Origin: UMGS1279 sp045577695
GTDB lineage: Bacteria > Bacillota > Clostridia > Oscillospirales > Acutalibacteraceae
Reading direction: 5' to 3'
Length of the DNA: 39,176 nucleotides
NCBI GenBank assembly: GCA_045577695.1
Contig: JAZNIW010000049.1
Coordinates: forward strand, 1-39,176
In this document: one piece after another, positions 16,424-25,447 of the stretch
How positions within the stretch are numbered: position 1 is the stretch's first letter
Layout: every line of letters begins with the position of its first letter
Position numbers and translations under genes: made by a program
The notes under the pieces: generated by a model
Seen by the model: the letters and a program-made list of their open reading frames with translations, nothing else
The model's database searches: none
Told to the model about the DNA's origin: nothing

Positions 16424-17863
16424 TTAATAGGCTTTGCCCCAGTAAACCATTGCTTTCGCCGGTTTACCGCAGCAAACACATTTTTCAGAAAGAACTTGTT
16501 GTTCAAACGGGATGCAACGTGAGCCAACACCGGTCTGCGCTTTCACTTCATCCTCGCAGTTTTCTTCGCCGCACCACATTGCTTTAATAAAGCCATCACC
16601 TTTTTCGGCTAAGACTTTTTGAATTTCTTCTATATTGATACACGTATAGGTGCGCGCTTCACGATTGGCCAAGGCTTTTTCATAAAGGCCGTTATGTACA
16701 GCTTCCAACAATTTCGGAATTTCGGTTTCCAACGCGTCCAACGAAATGAAATACTTTTCTCGATTATCGCGACGAACCACAACACACTGATTCTTTTCAA
16801 TATCCTTTGGACCGATTTCCAAACGAAGCGGAACACCCTTCATTTCGTGTTCGGCAAATTTCCAACCGGGTGATTGGTCGCTCTTATCCGTTTTCACGCG
16901 ACAAACAGAGCGCAATTTATCTTCTAATTCGGCGGCTTTTTCCAGTACGCCGGGTTTATGCGAAGCGATGGGAACGATTACCAATTGAGTGGGAGCTACG
17001 GCGGGCGGTAATACCAAGCCGTTGTCATCCCCGTGAGTCATAATGATGGCACCGATTAAACGGGTGGTAACCCCCCAAGAGGTTTGATGAGGGTATTCCA
17101 ATCGATTCTCTTTATTGGTATACTGAATACCAAAGGCCTTGGCAAAACCATCGCCAAAATAGTGAGAAGTACCGGCCTGCAATGCCTTACCGTCGTGCAT
17201 CAAGGCTTCAATTGCATAGGTAGCTTCGGCACCGGCAAATTTATCACTTTCGGTCTTGCGGCCTTTAATCACCGGCATTGCCAAGTATTTTTCACAAAAT
17301 TCGGCGTATACGTCCAACATCCGTTCGGTTTCTTGCACCGCCTCTTCGGCCGTGGCGTGAATGGTATGCCCTTCTTGCCACAAAAACTCCCTCGAACGTA
17401 AGAAGGGACGGGTGGTTTTTTCCCAACGCACTACACTCACCCATTGGTTATAAAGTTTGGGTAAATCGCGATGAGATTGAATAATATTGGCATAATGCTC
17501 ACAAAAAAGCGTTTCGGAAGTCGGCCGAACACAAAGGCGCTCTTCCAGTGGTTCACTACCCCCGTGAGTCACCCAAGCCACTTCGGGTGCAAAACCCTCC
17601 ACGTGGTCCTTTTCCTTTTGCAACAAACTTTCGGGAATAAACATCGGCATACACACATTTTCATGCCCGGTTTGTTTAAACATACCGTCTAAAATACGTT
17701 GTATATGTTCCCAAATCGCATACCCATACGGGCGAATAACCATACAGCCCTTTACGCTGGTATAATCAATCAGTTCTGCCTTTTTTACAATATCGGTATA
17801 CCATTTTGCAAAATCCTCATCCATTGCAGTGATATCTTGCACCAATTTTTTATTCTCAGCCAT
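16424..17863 (-). CDS. proS: prolyl-tRNA synthetase, archaeal/eukaryotic-type
   Basis: This encodes 479 residues. It charges tRNA-Pro. It is the short ProS form without the bacterial editing insertion, with motif 1 GCMVIRPYGYAIWEHIQ and a motif 2 region VRWEKTTRPFLRSREFLWQEGHTIHAT. The C-terminal zinc-type domain has cysteines (CGEENCEDEVK..., CVCCGKPAKAMVYWGKAY) and the terminal Tyr typical of this type. It is the first gene of the long operon. Its leader carries a tandem duplication of the Shine-Dalgarno (17868-17889). There is no T-box, unlike trpB. Confidence 0.97.
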   Translation of the reverse strand: MAENKKLVQDITAMDEDFAKWYTDIVKKAELIDYTSVKGCMVIRPYGYAIWEHIQRILDGMFKQTGHENVCMPMFIPESLLQKEKDHVEGFAPEVAWVTHGGSEPLEERLCVRPTSETLFCEHYANIIQSHRDLPKLYNQWVSVVRWEKTTRPFLRSREFLWQEGHTIHATAEEAVQETERMLDVYAEFCEKYLAMPVIKGRKTESDKFAGAEATYAIEALMHDGKALQAGTSHYFGDGFAKAFGIQYTNKENRLEYPHQTSWGVTTRLIGAIIMTHGDDNGLVLPPAVAPTQLVIVPIASHKPGVLEKAAELEDKLRSVCRVKTDKSDQSPGWKFAEHEMKGVPLRLEIGPKDIEKNQCVVVRRDNREKYFISLDALETEIPKLLEAVHNGLYEKALANREARTYTCINIEEIQKVLAEKGDGFIKAMWCGEENCEDEVKAQTGVGSRCIPFEQQVLSEKCVCCGKPAKAMVYWGKAY

Positions 17864-17867
17864 ATTA

Positions 17868-17889
17868 CACTAACCTCTCACTAACCTCT
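17868..17889 (-). repeat. tandem 11-base duplication containing the proS Shine-Dalgarno
   Basis: On the minus strand AGAGGTTAGTG occurs twice back to back just before the proS start codon. Each copy has a GAGG core, so proS has two possible ribosome binding sites, about 10 and 21 bases from the ATG. Confidence 0.85.
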
Positions 17890-17955
17890 TGTAATTTAAA
17901 TGCTTATCCATCGGTCAATGGACACAAAAACCGAACATAATAATACTATTTTAAT

Positions 17956-17984
17956 ATTATATTAGATTCCTTGGAATTTTGCAA
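17956..17984 (-). promoter_or_regulatory. promoter of the proS-led operon
   Basis: On the minus strand TTGCAA (17979-17984), a 17-base spacer and a perfect TATAAT (17956-17961). The expected start is about 85 bases before the proS ATG. It stands between the spoIVA terminator and proS. Confidence 0.75.
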
Positions 17985-18040
17985 TAGTTTTCGCAAAATT
18001 CGGCGAAAATATTATAAAAAGTTTGCCACAAAACAAAGAA

Positions 18041-18080
18041 GAAGGCGCTTTCAAGTCCAACCGAACAAAAAAGCACCTTC
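18041..18080 (-). terminator. probable terminator after spoIVA
   Basis: In the minus-strand RNA, GAAGGUGCUUU pairs with AAAGCGCCUUC (11 pairs, one G-U) across a loop of about 18 bases. The U run behind it is weak (CUUUGUUUUG). It begins five bases after the spoIVA stop. Confidence 0.72.
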
Positions 18081-18084
18081 TTGT

Positions 18085-19563
18085 TTATAGAATAATACAA
18101 ATCAAACCACTGCAACCCTCATTAATCACCCGCTCAATGGTCTCCTGCATACGCAATCGCGCATCCTGAGGCATACAAGCTAACTTGGTGTGCAATCCTT
18201 CATTGACCAACTCGTGAAGACTTTTTCCGAAAATATTAGAATCCCAAATCTGCAACGGGTTTTCTTCAAACTCCTTCAGCAAATACATCACCAAATCTTC
18301 CGATTGCTTTTCGCTTCCAACTATGGGACTGACTTCGGTGGTAATATTGGCCTTCATAATGTGTAACGACGGGGCTGAAGCGCGCAAGCGGACACCAAAC
18401 CGTCCCCCCTGCCGCATAATTTCCGGCTCTTCTAACGAAAGTTCTTCAATGCCGGGCATTACAATACCATAACCGGTTGCCTCCACCTCATCCAAAGCAT
18501 CTTTGATGCGCATATACTCTTTTTTCATCTGGCTGAGTTCGGTCAATGAACGAAGTAGTTCGCGGTCGTTTGCCACCGTCATACCGGTCGTATCCGAAAC
18601 AATTTCAAAGAACAAATCTCGTTTAACTTCGGCCTTAATTTCAGCCTTACCGGTGCCTAAATCAATGCGCTTAATGTTGCATCCTTCCATCTGGTCACTT
18701 TGTTCGAAGGCCTGTTGTAACAACTTCACTTCACGAATATGCGAAATAGGTTCGGCCGTTTTTTGCACCAACTGATAAACATTGCTTTTCAGCGGATGGC
18801 TTTTCTCCAAAGAGCATACCCAAGCCGGCAACTGTACCGTAATTTGTTTAACCGGAAATTCAAATAGTAAACGCGCCAAAATGTCAGAAATATCCGCCTC
18901 ATCCAACTCCAAACAGTTAACCGGAATAACCGGAACGCCGTATTTTTCACTAAGCTCCTTCGCCAAAACGGCGGCACTGTCCGATTTTGGATAAATGCAA
19001 TTAAGCAATACCACAAAAGGCTTTTGAATCTCTTTAAGTTCAGCGATCACTCGCTCTTCGGCTTCGGCATATTCTTCTCTGGGAATATCGCTAATGCTTC
19101 CATCGGTGGTAACAACCAAGCCAATGGTAGAATGCTCCGTAATAACCTTTTTAGTCCCGATTTCGGCCGCCATATTAAAGGGTATATCCTCCTCATACCA
19201 CGGGGTTTTCACCATACGGGGTTGGTCGCCTTCAATATAACCAAGCGAACTGGGAACAATGTAACCGACACAGTCAATTAAACGAACTTCACATTCCAAC
19301 GAGTCTTCTAAACAAATTTTTGCCGCCTTTTCGGGAATAAACTTAGGCTCGGTGGTCATAATGGTTCGTCCCGAAGAGGATTGCGGCAGTTCATCGTTTG
19401 CCCGTTCGCGCTGATATCCCCCCGCTATATTCGGCAACACCAAAGTATCCATAAAGCGCTTGATAAAGGTGGATTTTCCGGTGCGAACCGGCCCAACAAT
19501 CCCTAAAAAAATAGAGCCATCGGTGCGGGCCGCAATGTCTTGATAAATGCTTGTGTTGGTCAT
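18085..19563 (-). CDS. spoIVA: stage IV sporulation protein A (spore coat basement ATPase)
   Basis: This encodes 492 residues, the same length as I recall for the Bacillus protein. SpoIVA is an ATPase that polymerises on the forespore surface and forms the base of the coat. The N-terminal TRAFAC-like domain has Walker A GPVRTGKST with Lys30, followed by FMDTLVLPNI, IDCVGY and the VTTDGSISDIPREEY segment. The middle and C-terminal parts are the characteristic SpoIVA fold, ending SGLICIIL. The start at 19563 has GGAGGAAGG directly upstream; the in-frame extension to 19656 runs through the promoter region. It is monocistronic, with terminators on both sides. It shows that the organism is, or descends from, an endospore former. 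Confidence 0.98.
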   Translation of the reverse strand: MTNTSIYQDIAARTDGSIFLGIVGPVRTGKSTFIKRFMDTLVLPNIAGGYQRERANDELPQSSSGRTIMTTEPKFIPEKAAKICLEDSLECEVRLIDCVGYIVPSSLGYIEGDQPRMVKTPWYEEDIPFNMAAEIGTKKVITEHSTIGLVVTTDGSISDIPREEYAEAEERVIAELKEIQKPFVVLLNCIYPKSDSAAVLAKELSEKYGVPVIPVNCLELDEADISDILARLLFEFPVKQITVQLPAWVCSLEKSHPLKSNVYQLVQKTAEPISHIREVKLLQQAFEQSDQMEGCNIKRIDLGTGKAEIKAEVKRDLFFEIVSDTTGMTVANDRELLRSLTELSQMKKEYMRIKDALDEVEATGYGIVMPGIEELSLEEPEIMRQGGRFGVRLRASAPSLHIMKANITTEVSPIVGSEKQSEDLVMYLLKEFEENPLQIWDSNIFGKSLHELVNEGLHTKLACMPQDARLRMQETIERVINEGCSGLICIIL

Positions 19564-19622
19564 ATTCCTTCCTCCATTATGCGGCAAAACCATAGGTCGC
19601 CGCGATTTCGCTCTTTTGTAAA

Positions 19623-19651
19623 TGGATATGCAGAAAGAAATTTTATTATGC
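19623..19651 (-). promoter_or_regulatory. possible sigma-E promoter of spoIVA
   Basis: On the minus strand GCATAAT (19645-19651) and CATATCCA (19623-19630) are 14 bases apart. This resembles sigma-E sites (ATA-type -35 and CATACAnT-type -10). spoIVA is a known mother-cell sigma-E gene in Bacillus. The match to consensus is imperfect. Confidence 0.35.
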
Positions 19652-19666
19652 AACACTTTTTCGATA

Positions 19667-19705
19667 AGAAAAAAGTGACCGACTCTTGAAAAAAGTCAGT
19701 CACTT
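19667..19705 (-). terminator. strong terminator after ispH-rpsA
   Basis: AAGTGACCGACT and AGTCAGTCACTT form a 12-pair stem (one G-U) with a short loop. In the minus-strand RNA six U residues follow directly (19667-19672). It begins 16 bases after the stop codon and separates the operon from spoIVA. Confidence 0.93.
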
Positions 19706-19720
19706 TACAATGTATTTTAC

Positions 19721-21784
19721 TTATTCCGCTTCCGTTTCTTTCACTGCAGGAGCTACTTCGGAAACCGGAGTTTCTTCCGTTACAACCTCTTCGGCTGCTT
19801 CAACAACCGAAGCTTCTTCAGCCACAACTTCTTCGGCAACCGGTTCTAACAAGGCGCGAATCGAAAGGCTGATGCGTTTTTTATCTTCATCGATACCGAT
19901 GATCTTCACCTCAACCTCCTGGCCGATTTGCAGTTCGTCTTGCGGTTTGTCAATGCGACGATTGGCAATTTGCGAAATGTGAATTAAACCATCCACACCG
20001 GGGATAATACGAGCAAAAGCACCATAAGCCGTCATATTAACAATAGTGGCTTTTACCACTTCTTTATCAGCATAATCACGTTTGAAAACGGTCCAAGGAT
20101 TGTCTTCGGCTTTTTTGTAGCCAAGTGAGATTTTCTTTTTCTCGGTATCTAAATCCTTAATGTAAACTTCAATGGTATCACCAACGCTTACCACCTCAGC
20201 CGGATTTTTAATGCGCTGCCAAGAAAGTTCCGAAATGTGAACCATTCCGTCCACACCGCCCAAATCAACAAAAGCACCGTAACCGGTCAAGGATTTAACA
20301 ACACCGTTGAAAACATCTCCCACGGCAATGCTTTCCCAGAATTTGGCCTCTTGCTCTTTGCGGGCTTCGCTGAGAACGGCACGCACCGAACCAATCACAC
20401 GACGGCGACGGCCAATTTCCAAAACTTTAAAGGGAACCGTTTGACCTTTTAAGGGTTCTAACTCTTCACCACGAGTGACGGTAGCTTGCGAAGCGGGAAC
20501 AAATACACGGAAACCAAGAGCCGTAACAATCATACCACCCTTGATAATTTCGGTTACAACACCTTCCAACACGGTGCCATTTTCACCGGCTTCCACAATG
20601 GTATCCCAGTTGGCAATGTTATCGTAACGGCGTTTAGAAAGCATAATGGTGCCTTCTTGGTCATTGGTTTTCATTACAATAAGGTCCAACTCATCGCCGA
20701 CCTTAACGGCTTCCATCAATTTCACATTGGGGTCGTAAGAAAATTCCGAAGCCGGCACATAACCGGTTTGTTTGCGGCCGATATCTACCTGAATTTCGGT
20801 AGGGCCAACCGCAAGAACGACGCCACGCACTTTCTGGTCTGTATTTAGACTGCTGAGTGAAAGTTCCAGTGCCTCCTCAAAGGACATATCGTCCGAAATT
20901 TCTGCACCGATATTCATCTCATCAGTGGATTTAATTTGCTCTGTCATAATGGTAATGACCTCCTTTATAATACCCGCAGGCGTAGAAGCGCCCGCTACCA
21001 CTCCAACTTGTTCGGCCCCAAAAAACCAATCCGGTTGCACCTCATCAGCCGTTTCGATAAGATGTGTTTTTGCACAATGCTCTTGGCAAATAGCAAACAA
21101 CTTATTGGTATTGGAGCTATGACGCCCGCCCACAACAATCATAATGTCGGACGCATCCGAAAGAGCAGCCGCTTCGGACTGCCGTTTTGAAGTAGCATTA
21201 CATATTGTATCAAAAATCGTCGCGTTTGTACATACCTTTTTTAAAATTTTTTCAGTTTTTTTCCATATTTTTTCGTGAAATGTTGTCTGTGCGACGACTG
21301 AGATTGCTTGATTTTGAAGTTCAGGGTGTAATTTTAATAGATTTTCAAGCGATTCCTCATTCGAAAAAACATAAGAAACACCCGAAATGTGGCCACGAAT
21401 GCCGATAACTTCCTCATGGGTTTCATCTCCGGCCAGCAAAATAATATCGCCGGCTTTCGATCGCTCTTTCACAATGCGATGAATTTTATCCACAAACGGA
21501 CAGGTAGCATCCTCCACCCGTTTGGCATAGCGTCCACTCTCGGTCAATACTTCTTCCGCAACCCCATGGGAACGAATCACCAACACTTCATATTCCTTGG
21601 CTTGATCGGGACGTTCAATAATGCGAACGCCTTTTTTCTCCAACGCGGTCACCAGCTGAACATTGTGAATAATGGGGCCTAACGTGCACACCTTTTCTCC
21701 CTGCGCCACCAGACCTTCTACCATATCTACTGCTCGGTTTACACCAAAACAAAAACCGGCCGTTTTCGCTAATGTTATCTTCAA
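19721..21784 (-). CDS. ispH-rpsA: fusion of HMBPP reductase (IspH) and S1-domain protein (RpsA-like)
   Basis: This encodes 687 residues. The N-terminal IspH domain (about 1-285) makes IPP and DMAPP in the last step of the MEP pathway. Its three iron-sulfur cysteines are Cys12 (TAGFCFGV), Cys95 (DATCPFVDKIH) and Cys195 (DTICNATSKRQ). Four S1 RNA-binding domains follow from about 318 (VRGVVLAVGPTEIQVDIG; LEGVVTEIIKGGMIV; FNGVVKSLTGYGAFVDLGG; VKATIVNMTAYGAFARI). The end is an acidic Glu/Val-rich tail. The fusion is known in many Clostridia. I set the start at TTG 21784 (MKITLAKTAGF), overlapping the plsC stop by 4 bases. A TTG five codons earlier gives no family match. Confidence 0.96.
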   Translation of the reverse strand: MKITLAKTAGFCFGVNRAVDMVEGLVAQGEKVCTLGPIIHNVQLVTALEKKGVRIIERPDQAKEYEVLVIRSHGVAEEVLTESGRYAKRVEDATCPFVDKIHRIVKERSKAGDIILLAGDETHEEVIGIRGHISGVSYVFSNEESLENLLKLHPELQNQAISVVAQTTFHEKIWKKTEKILKKVCTNATIFDTICNATSKRQSEAAALSDASDIMIVVGGRHSSNTNKLFAICQEHCAKTHLIETADEVQPDWFFGAEQVGVVAGASTPAGIIKEVITIMTEQIKSTDEMNIGAEISDDMSFEEALELSLSSLNTDQKVRGVVLAVGPTEIQVDIGRKQTGYVPASEFSYDPNVKLMEAVKVGDELDLIVMKTNDQEGTIMLSKRRYDNIANWDTIVEAGENGTVLEGVVTEIIKGGMIVTALGFRVFVPASQATVTRGEELEPLKGQTVPFKVLEIGRRRRVIGSVRAVLSEARKEQEAKFWESIAVGDVFNGVVKSLTGYGAFVDLGGVDGMVHISELSWQRIKNPAEVVSVGDTIEVYIKDLDTEKKKISLGYKKAEDNPWTVFKRDYADKEVVKATIVNMTAYGAFARIIPGVDGLIHISQIANRRIDKPQDELQIGQEVEVKIIGIDEDKKRISLSIRALLEPVAEEVVAEEASVVEAAEEVVTEETPVSEVAPAVKETEAE

Positions 21785-22377
21785 CTGGTTTGCCCCCAAA
21801 GTTTTTTAATTTCCTCCATCATCTGATGGGAAACACGGCGAATGGCTTGTCGTTGGCTCTCCCCCTCACATAGCTCGGTGTAAGGAATAACCTCTCCAAT
21901 ACGGATAGTTATTTTACAAAAAGCACGGTAGGTGCCGGTGCTATAGCGAATGGATACCGGTAATATCGGCGCCTTCGTACGCATCGCAATCAAAGCCGCA
22001 CCCGATTTGGGACGTCCAATTTCACCCGTTTTTGAGCGTGTGCCTTCCGGAAAAATTCCAAGAACACCGCCCTTTTCTACCACTTGGCAAGCCTTATCAA
22101 TGGCGCCGACATCCCCTTTTCCTCGTTCTACCGAAAATCCGCCAATGGCCTGAAAGAACCATCGAGCGATGGGAAAACGAAACAATTCCGCTTTTCCCAT
22201 ATAACGAATATGGCACCAAAACGGAATGGCCAATGCCAGTACATCAGCAATGGATGTATGGTTAGCACAAAGCAAAAAGCCACCCCTTTTTGGGATATTT
22301 TCGGTTCCGCTGTACTCCACCCGTAAAAACAATCGTAAAAACGGATAGAGCAACAAACGCAATACGTTATATAACAT
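21781..22377 (-). CDS. plsC: 1-acyl-sn-glycerol-3-phosphate acyltransferase
   Basis: This encodes 198 residues. It acylates lysophosphatidic acid to phosphatidic acid at the membrane. An N-terminal hydrophobic segment is followed by the catalytic HX4D motif in CANHTSIADVLAL (His40, Asp45) and the substrate motif GIFPEGTRSKTGEIGRPKSGAA. It lies between cmk and ispH-rpsA, an order that is common in Clostridia. It starts 4 bases after the cmk stop and shares 4 bases with the next gene. Confidence 0.95.
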   Translation of the reverse strand: MLYNVLRLLLYPFLRLFLRVEYSGTENIPKRGGFLLCANHTSIADVLALAIPFWCHIRYMGKAELFRFPIARWFFQAIGGFSVERGKGDVGAIDKACQVVEKGGVLGIFPEGTRSKTGEIGRPKSGAALIAMRTKAPILPVSIRYSTGTYRAFCKITIRIGEVIPYTELCEGESQRQAIRRVSHQMMEEIKKLWGQTS

Positions 22378-22381
22378 AAAG

Positions 22382-23056
22382 TTAACTACACTCCTTCATT
22401 TTTTCTTCCACGGTACGAAGAAGCAACGAAAAAGAACCATCCAAATCCAACTCGGTGGTATCGACCAAAACAGCATCATCAGCTTGTTTTAAGGGAGCAA
22501 TCGGACGGTGTGAATCTTGATAATCGCGCTGTTCAATATCCGCCAAAACGCCATCAAAATCCACCGATTCACCCTTTTCAACCAATTCATTGAAACGACG
22601 TTTGGCACGAGCGAAAGCGGAAGCGGTCAAAAAGATTTTTACCTCGGCTTGTGGCAGAACAACGGTACCGATATCCCGTCCGTCCATCACAACCGACTGG
22701 CGTTTCGCCAAGCCGCGTTGCATCTCTAACAAAAAGGCGCGAACCTGCGAAACGGCCGAACAATGAGAAGCCATCATCGAAACATTGGGAGTGCGAATGA
22801 GTCCGTTGACATTTTTTCCATCCAACAAAACCACCTGTTCCCCATTTTCAAAGGAAAGGTCGAGTTCGGTTTGCGCCAACATATTTTCCACCGCAGACAG
22901 GTCAGATACCTCGATATGATTTTGTAACAGTTTTAAGCCCAATGCTCGATACAACGCACCGGTATCCACATAAATGTAGTTTAAGTGTTTGGCCAGTCGT
23001 CTGGCAAGGGTGCTTTTTCCGGCGCCGGCAGGGCCGTCAATCGCGATCGAAATCAT
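22382..23056 (-). CDS. cmk: cytidylate kinase
   Basis: This encodes 224 residues. It phosphorylates CMP and dCMP. The P-loop is DGPAGAGKSTLARRLA, followed by YVDTGALYRALGLKLL, the VVMDGRDIGTVVLPQAEVKIFLTAS segment (CMP binding) and RDYQDSHRPIAPLKQADDAVLVDTTELDLD near the end. The start at 23056 has AAAGGAG upstream; the ten codons before it contain that site. It lies 13 bases after the flavoprotein gene. Confidence 0.96.
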   Translation of the reverse strand: MISIAIDGPAGAGKSTLARRLAKHLNYIYVDTGALYRALGLKLLQNHIEVSDLSAVENMLAQTELDLSFENGEQVVLLDGKNVNGLIRTPNVSMMASHCSAVSQVRAFLLEMQRGLAKRQSVVMDGRDIGTVVLPQAEVKIFLTASAFARAKRRFNELVEKGESVDFDGVLADIEQRDYQDSHRPIAPLKQADDAVLVDTTELDLDGSFSLLLRTVEEKMKECS

Positions 23057-23069
23057 AAAAATTCTCCTT

Positions 23070-24296
23070 TTATCCAATATATTCACCGGCCAGATAACCG
23101 GTAGAAAAAGCTATTTGTAGGTTAAACCCTCCGGTGTATGCATCAACATCCATCACCTCACCGGCAAAGGAAAGCCCTTTTACTAATTTCGAAGCCATCG
23201 TTTTGGGGTCAATCTCTTTAACCGAAACCCCGCCACGCGTAATGACTGCCTCGGTAAAGGGGCGAAAACCGGTTACGGTAAGGGGAAAAGCTTTGAAAGT
23301 ATCCACCAAAGCCGATCGTTTTCCTTTGGGCAACGAATTCACCCTGGTAGCGGGGTCAATACCGGCCGCCGACAAAACAACAGGAATTACCTTGCGGGGC
23401 AGTAAATCATCCAACGCATGAGCCATTTCCTTGTTTTGGCGGGTTTGAAAATCACGCAGCAAACGACGGTCCAACTGTTCTTTCGACAAGGCAGGTTTGA
23501 AATCAATCAAGGCCTGACAATCTTGCGAAACATCGTCGGGAATCACCGCCGAAGCACTTAAAACCAATGGCCCCGAAATGCCAAAATGGGTGAACAACAT
23601 TTCCCCCTGCGCTGTAAAGTAGGTTTCATTTTTTCCACGTACGGTCAGGGTTACGTTTTTCAAACTCAAACCCGTTAATGTGCTGCAAAATCCCTCGTGA
23701 ATCTCCAAGGGAACCAAAGAGGGACGAATAGGCAATACGGTATGTCCCAACTGGGCCGCAAAGCGATAGCCATCACCGGTGGAACCGGTGGTTGGATAAG
23801 AAGCACCGCCGGTAGCTAAAATCAACAAGCGGGTGGAATAATGGGTACCATCGGCACAGGTGATCCCCTGTATTTCTCCATGGTCGGCCACAATTTTAAC
23901 TACCTCTTTACAAAAAATCTTAACACCGGCCGCCTTTACCGCTTGTACCAAAGCATCAACAACATCCACCGATTTATCCGAAACCGGAAAGACACGATTG
24001 CCACGCTCGATTTTTAGAGGTACGCCGGCCTTTTCAAAAAAGTCCATAGTATCCTCGGCCGAAAAAGTCGAAAAGGCTGAGTATAAAAATCGGCCGTTGT
24101 GGCAGGTGTTCGCCACCAAACCATTTAAATCGGTTGCGTTGGTTAGATTGCAACGCCCTTTACCGGTAATCATTAACTTTCGAGCAGGACGGGGCATTTT
24201 TTCTAAAACGGTAACGTCATAGCCGCGTTTCGCTGCCGTAACGGCCGCCAATAAACCTGCCGCACCACCGCCGATGATATAGACAGAATCGGTCAT
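23070..24296 (-). CDS. HI0933/YhiN-family FAD-dependent flavoprotein
   Basis: This encodes 408 residues. The N-terminal Rossmann FAD site is IIGGGAAGLLAAVTAAKRGYDVTVLEKMPRPARKLMITGKGRCNLTN, the family signature. There is a second motif ILATGGASYPTTGSTGDGYRFAAQLGH and a C-terminal FAD contact LSFAGEVMDVDAYTGGFNLQIAFSTGYLAG. These are cytoplasmic oxidoreductases of uncertain substrate, sometimes annotated as aminoacetone oxidase family. Its neighbours (cmk, plsC, ispH) are a frequent clostridial context. It starts 10 bases after the membrane protein gene. Confidence 0.93.
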   Translation of the reverse strand: MTDSVYIIGGGAAGLLAAVTAAKRGYDVTVLEKMPRPARKLMITGKGRCNLTNATDLNGLVANTCHNGRFLYSAFSTFSAEDTMDFFEKAGVPLKIERGNRVFPVSDKSVDVVDALVQAVKAAGVKIFCKEVVKIVADHGEIQGITCADGTHYSTRLLILATGGASYPTTGSTGDGYRFAAQLGHTVLPIRPSLVPLEIHEGFCSTLTGLSLKNVTLTVRGKNETYFTAQGEMLFTHFGISGPLVLSASAVIPDDVSQDCQALIDFKPALSKEQLDRRLLRDFQTRQNKEMAHALDDLLPRKVIPVVLSAAGIDPATRVNSLPKGKRSALVDTFKAFPLTVTGFRPFTEAVITRGGVSVKEIDPKTMASKLVKGLSFAGEVMDVDAYTGGFNLQIAFSTGYLAGEYIG

Positions 24297-24306
24297 TCTT
24301 ATTTCC

Positions 24307-24831
24307 TCATTTCAACATTCTCTTTACCAACGAATGAAAGCGATAAAGATAAAATTCGGCCATTTTGAAAATGCAAAAATCATAAGCGATAAACACCAAA
24401 AGGGCAACAAAAAGAAAGGCGAAAACCCCATAACGGCCAAATTCACCCAAATCTGAAAAAGAAATGCTGAACAAATAAGTAGAAAGCAGATAAATTAGGC
24501 CGGTCCCCGCCGCAAAAAAGGCCAGTTTCAACATCCACTCCAACAGCCAATTTTTACCCGATTCAAAAAGTGCCTTTAATACAGGATAAACGCCTGTAAG
24601 ACATACATACACCATTTTGGATTCCGGCTCACAAAATAAGAAAACCGGAAGCAATGAGGCCAAATAGGTGAAAAAAGCGGATTTTTTATCGAGTTCAATC
24701 ACTACAATCATAATAGGAAGCGAAGCTACACATGGCACCGCGTAGGTAAGATACGGAAAATATCCCACCAACATCAAAACGGTAGCCAAAGCAGCCATCA
24801 TACCACAAAAACTAATATATTTGATTTTCAT
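24307..24831 (-). CDS. integral membrane protein of unknown function
   Basis: This encodes 174 residues and is very hydrophobic. There are about five membrane segments (roughly residues 5-25, 30-45, 53-70, 96-118 and 135-155) and a basic C-terminus (YRFHSLVKRMLK). The N-terminus MKIKYISFCGMMAALATVLMLVGYFPYLTYAVP and the compact size recall the S-components of energy-coupling-factor vitamin transporters. I see no substrate signature and no EcfA or EcfT gene nearby, so this is only a suggestion. The ATG follows the stop of the J-domain gene after a single base, so the two are probably translated together. Confidence 0.7.
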   Translation of the reverse strand: MKIKYISFCGMMAALATVLMLVGYFPYLTYAVPCVASLPIMIVVIELDKKSAFFTYLASLLPVFLFCEPESKMVYVCLTGVYPVLKALFESGKNWLLEWMLKLAFFAAGTGLIYLLSTYLFSISFSDLGEFGRYGVFAFLFVALLVFIAYDFCIFKMAEFYLYRFHSLVKRMLK

Positions 24832-24832
24832 A

Positions 24833-25447
24833 CTAACAGCATCGAATCAAATCGCCGCCCATACATTCACAACAACAGTCGGCGCAAATTAGTGAATTAC
24901 AAACATCACAGGCATCGCAATTTCCACCCATATTACCGGAGGAACGATAAGGGTTGCGCGCAAAGCCTTGTGTTCCGCGATTGTACTGCATACGAGAAAA
25001 AGCTTCACGATATTCGGGGTTCGAGGGATCCATCCGGCAGGCCGTTGCGAAGCTGGTAAAAGCATTATCAAACCATCCTCGACGGTACAGAACCGTTCCA
25101 TTTAAAAAATACCACTCGGCATTACGTTGTTCGAGAGGGATACCATCCAACAACTCCTGCGCCTCCTCCACCTTACCGGAAGAAATTAGGGAACGAATAT
25201 CCACAAAATGACCGCTTCCGCCATAGGTTTGGCCCCCACTTGAAGAATTTTTTCGATGGCGACGACTATTCATAATTCGGTCGTAGGCTTCGTTGATTTC
25301 TTTCATCTTTTCATGCGCCAATTCCGACAAAGGATTGTCGACATAATGGTCGGGATGATATTTGCGCGCCAAATCACGATAGGCATTTTTAATTTCTTCT
25401 TCGGTGGCGTTTTTGCTTACACCGAGCACTTCATAAGGGTCTCTCAT
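24833..25447 (-). CDS. J-domain protein with Cys-rich C-terminal tail
   Basis: This encodes 204 residues. The J domain covers about residues 2-62 (DPYEVLGVSKNATEEEIKNAYRDLARKYHPDHY) with HPD at 31-33, the motif that stimulates Hsp70 ATPase. A TPR-like helical part follows (GKVEEAQELLDGIPLEQRNAEWYFLNGTVLYRRGWFDNAFTSFATACRMDPSNPEY). The last 33 residues hold ten cysteines, with CDACDVCNSLICADCCCEC. It is not DnaJ itself, as it lacks the Gly/Phe linker and the CxxCxGxG zinc repeats. It overlaps the DUF5685 gene by 4 bases. The tail could bind metal; this is inference. Confidence 0.9.
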   Translation of the reverse strand: MRDPYEVLGVSKNATEEEIKNAYRDLARKYHPDHYVDNPLSELAHEKMKEINEAYDRIMNSRRHRKNSSSGGQTYGGSGHFVDIRSLISSGKVEEAQELLDGIPLEQRNAEWYFLNGTVLYRRGWFDNAFTSFATACRMDPSNPEYREAFSRMQYNRGTQGFARNPYRSSGNMGGNCDACDVCNSLICADCCCECMGGDLIRCC

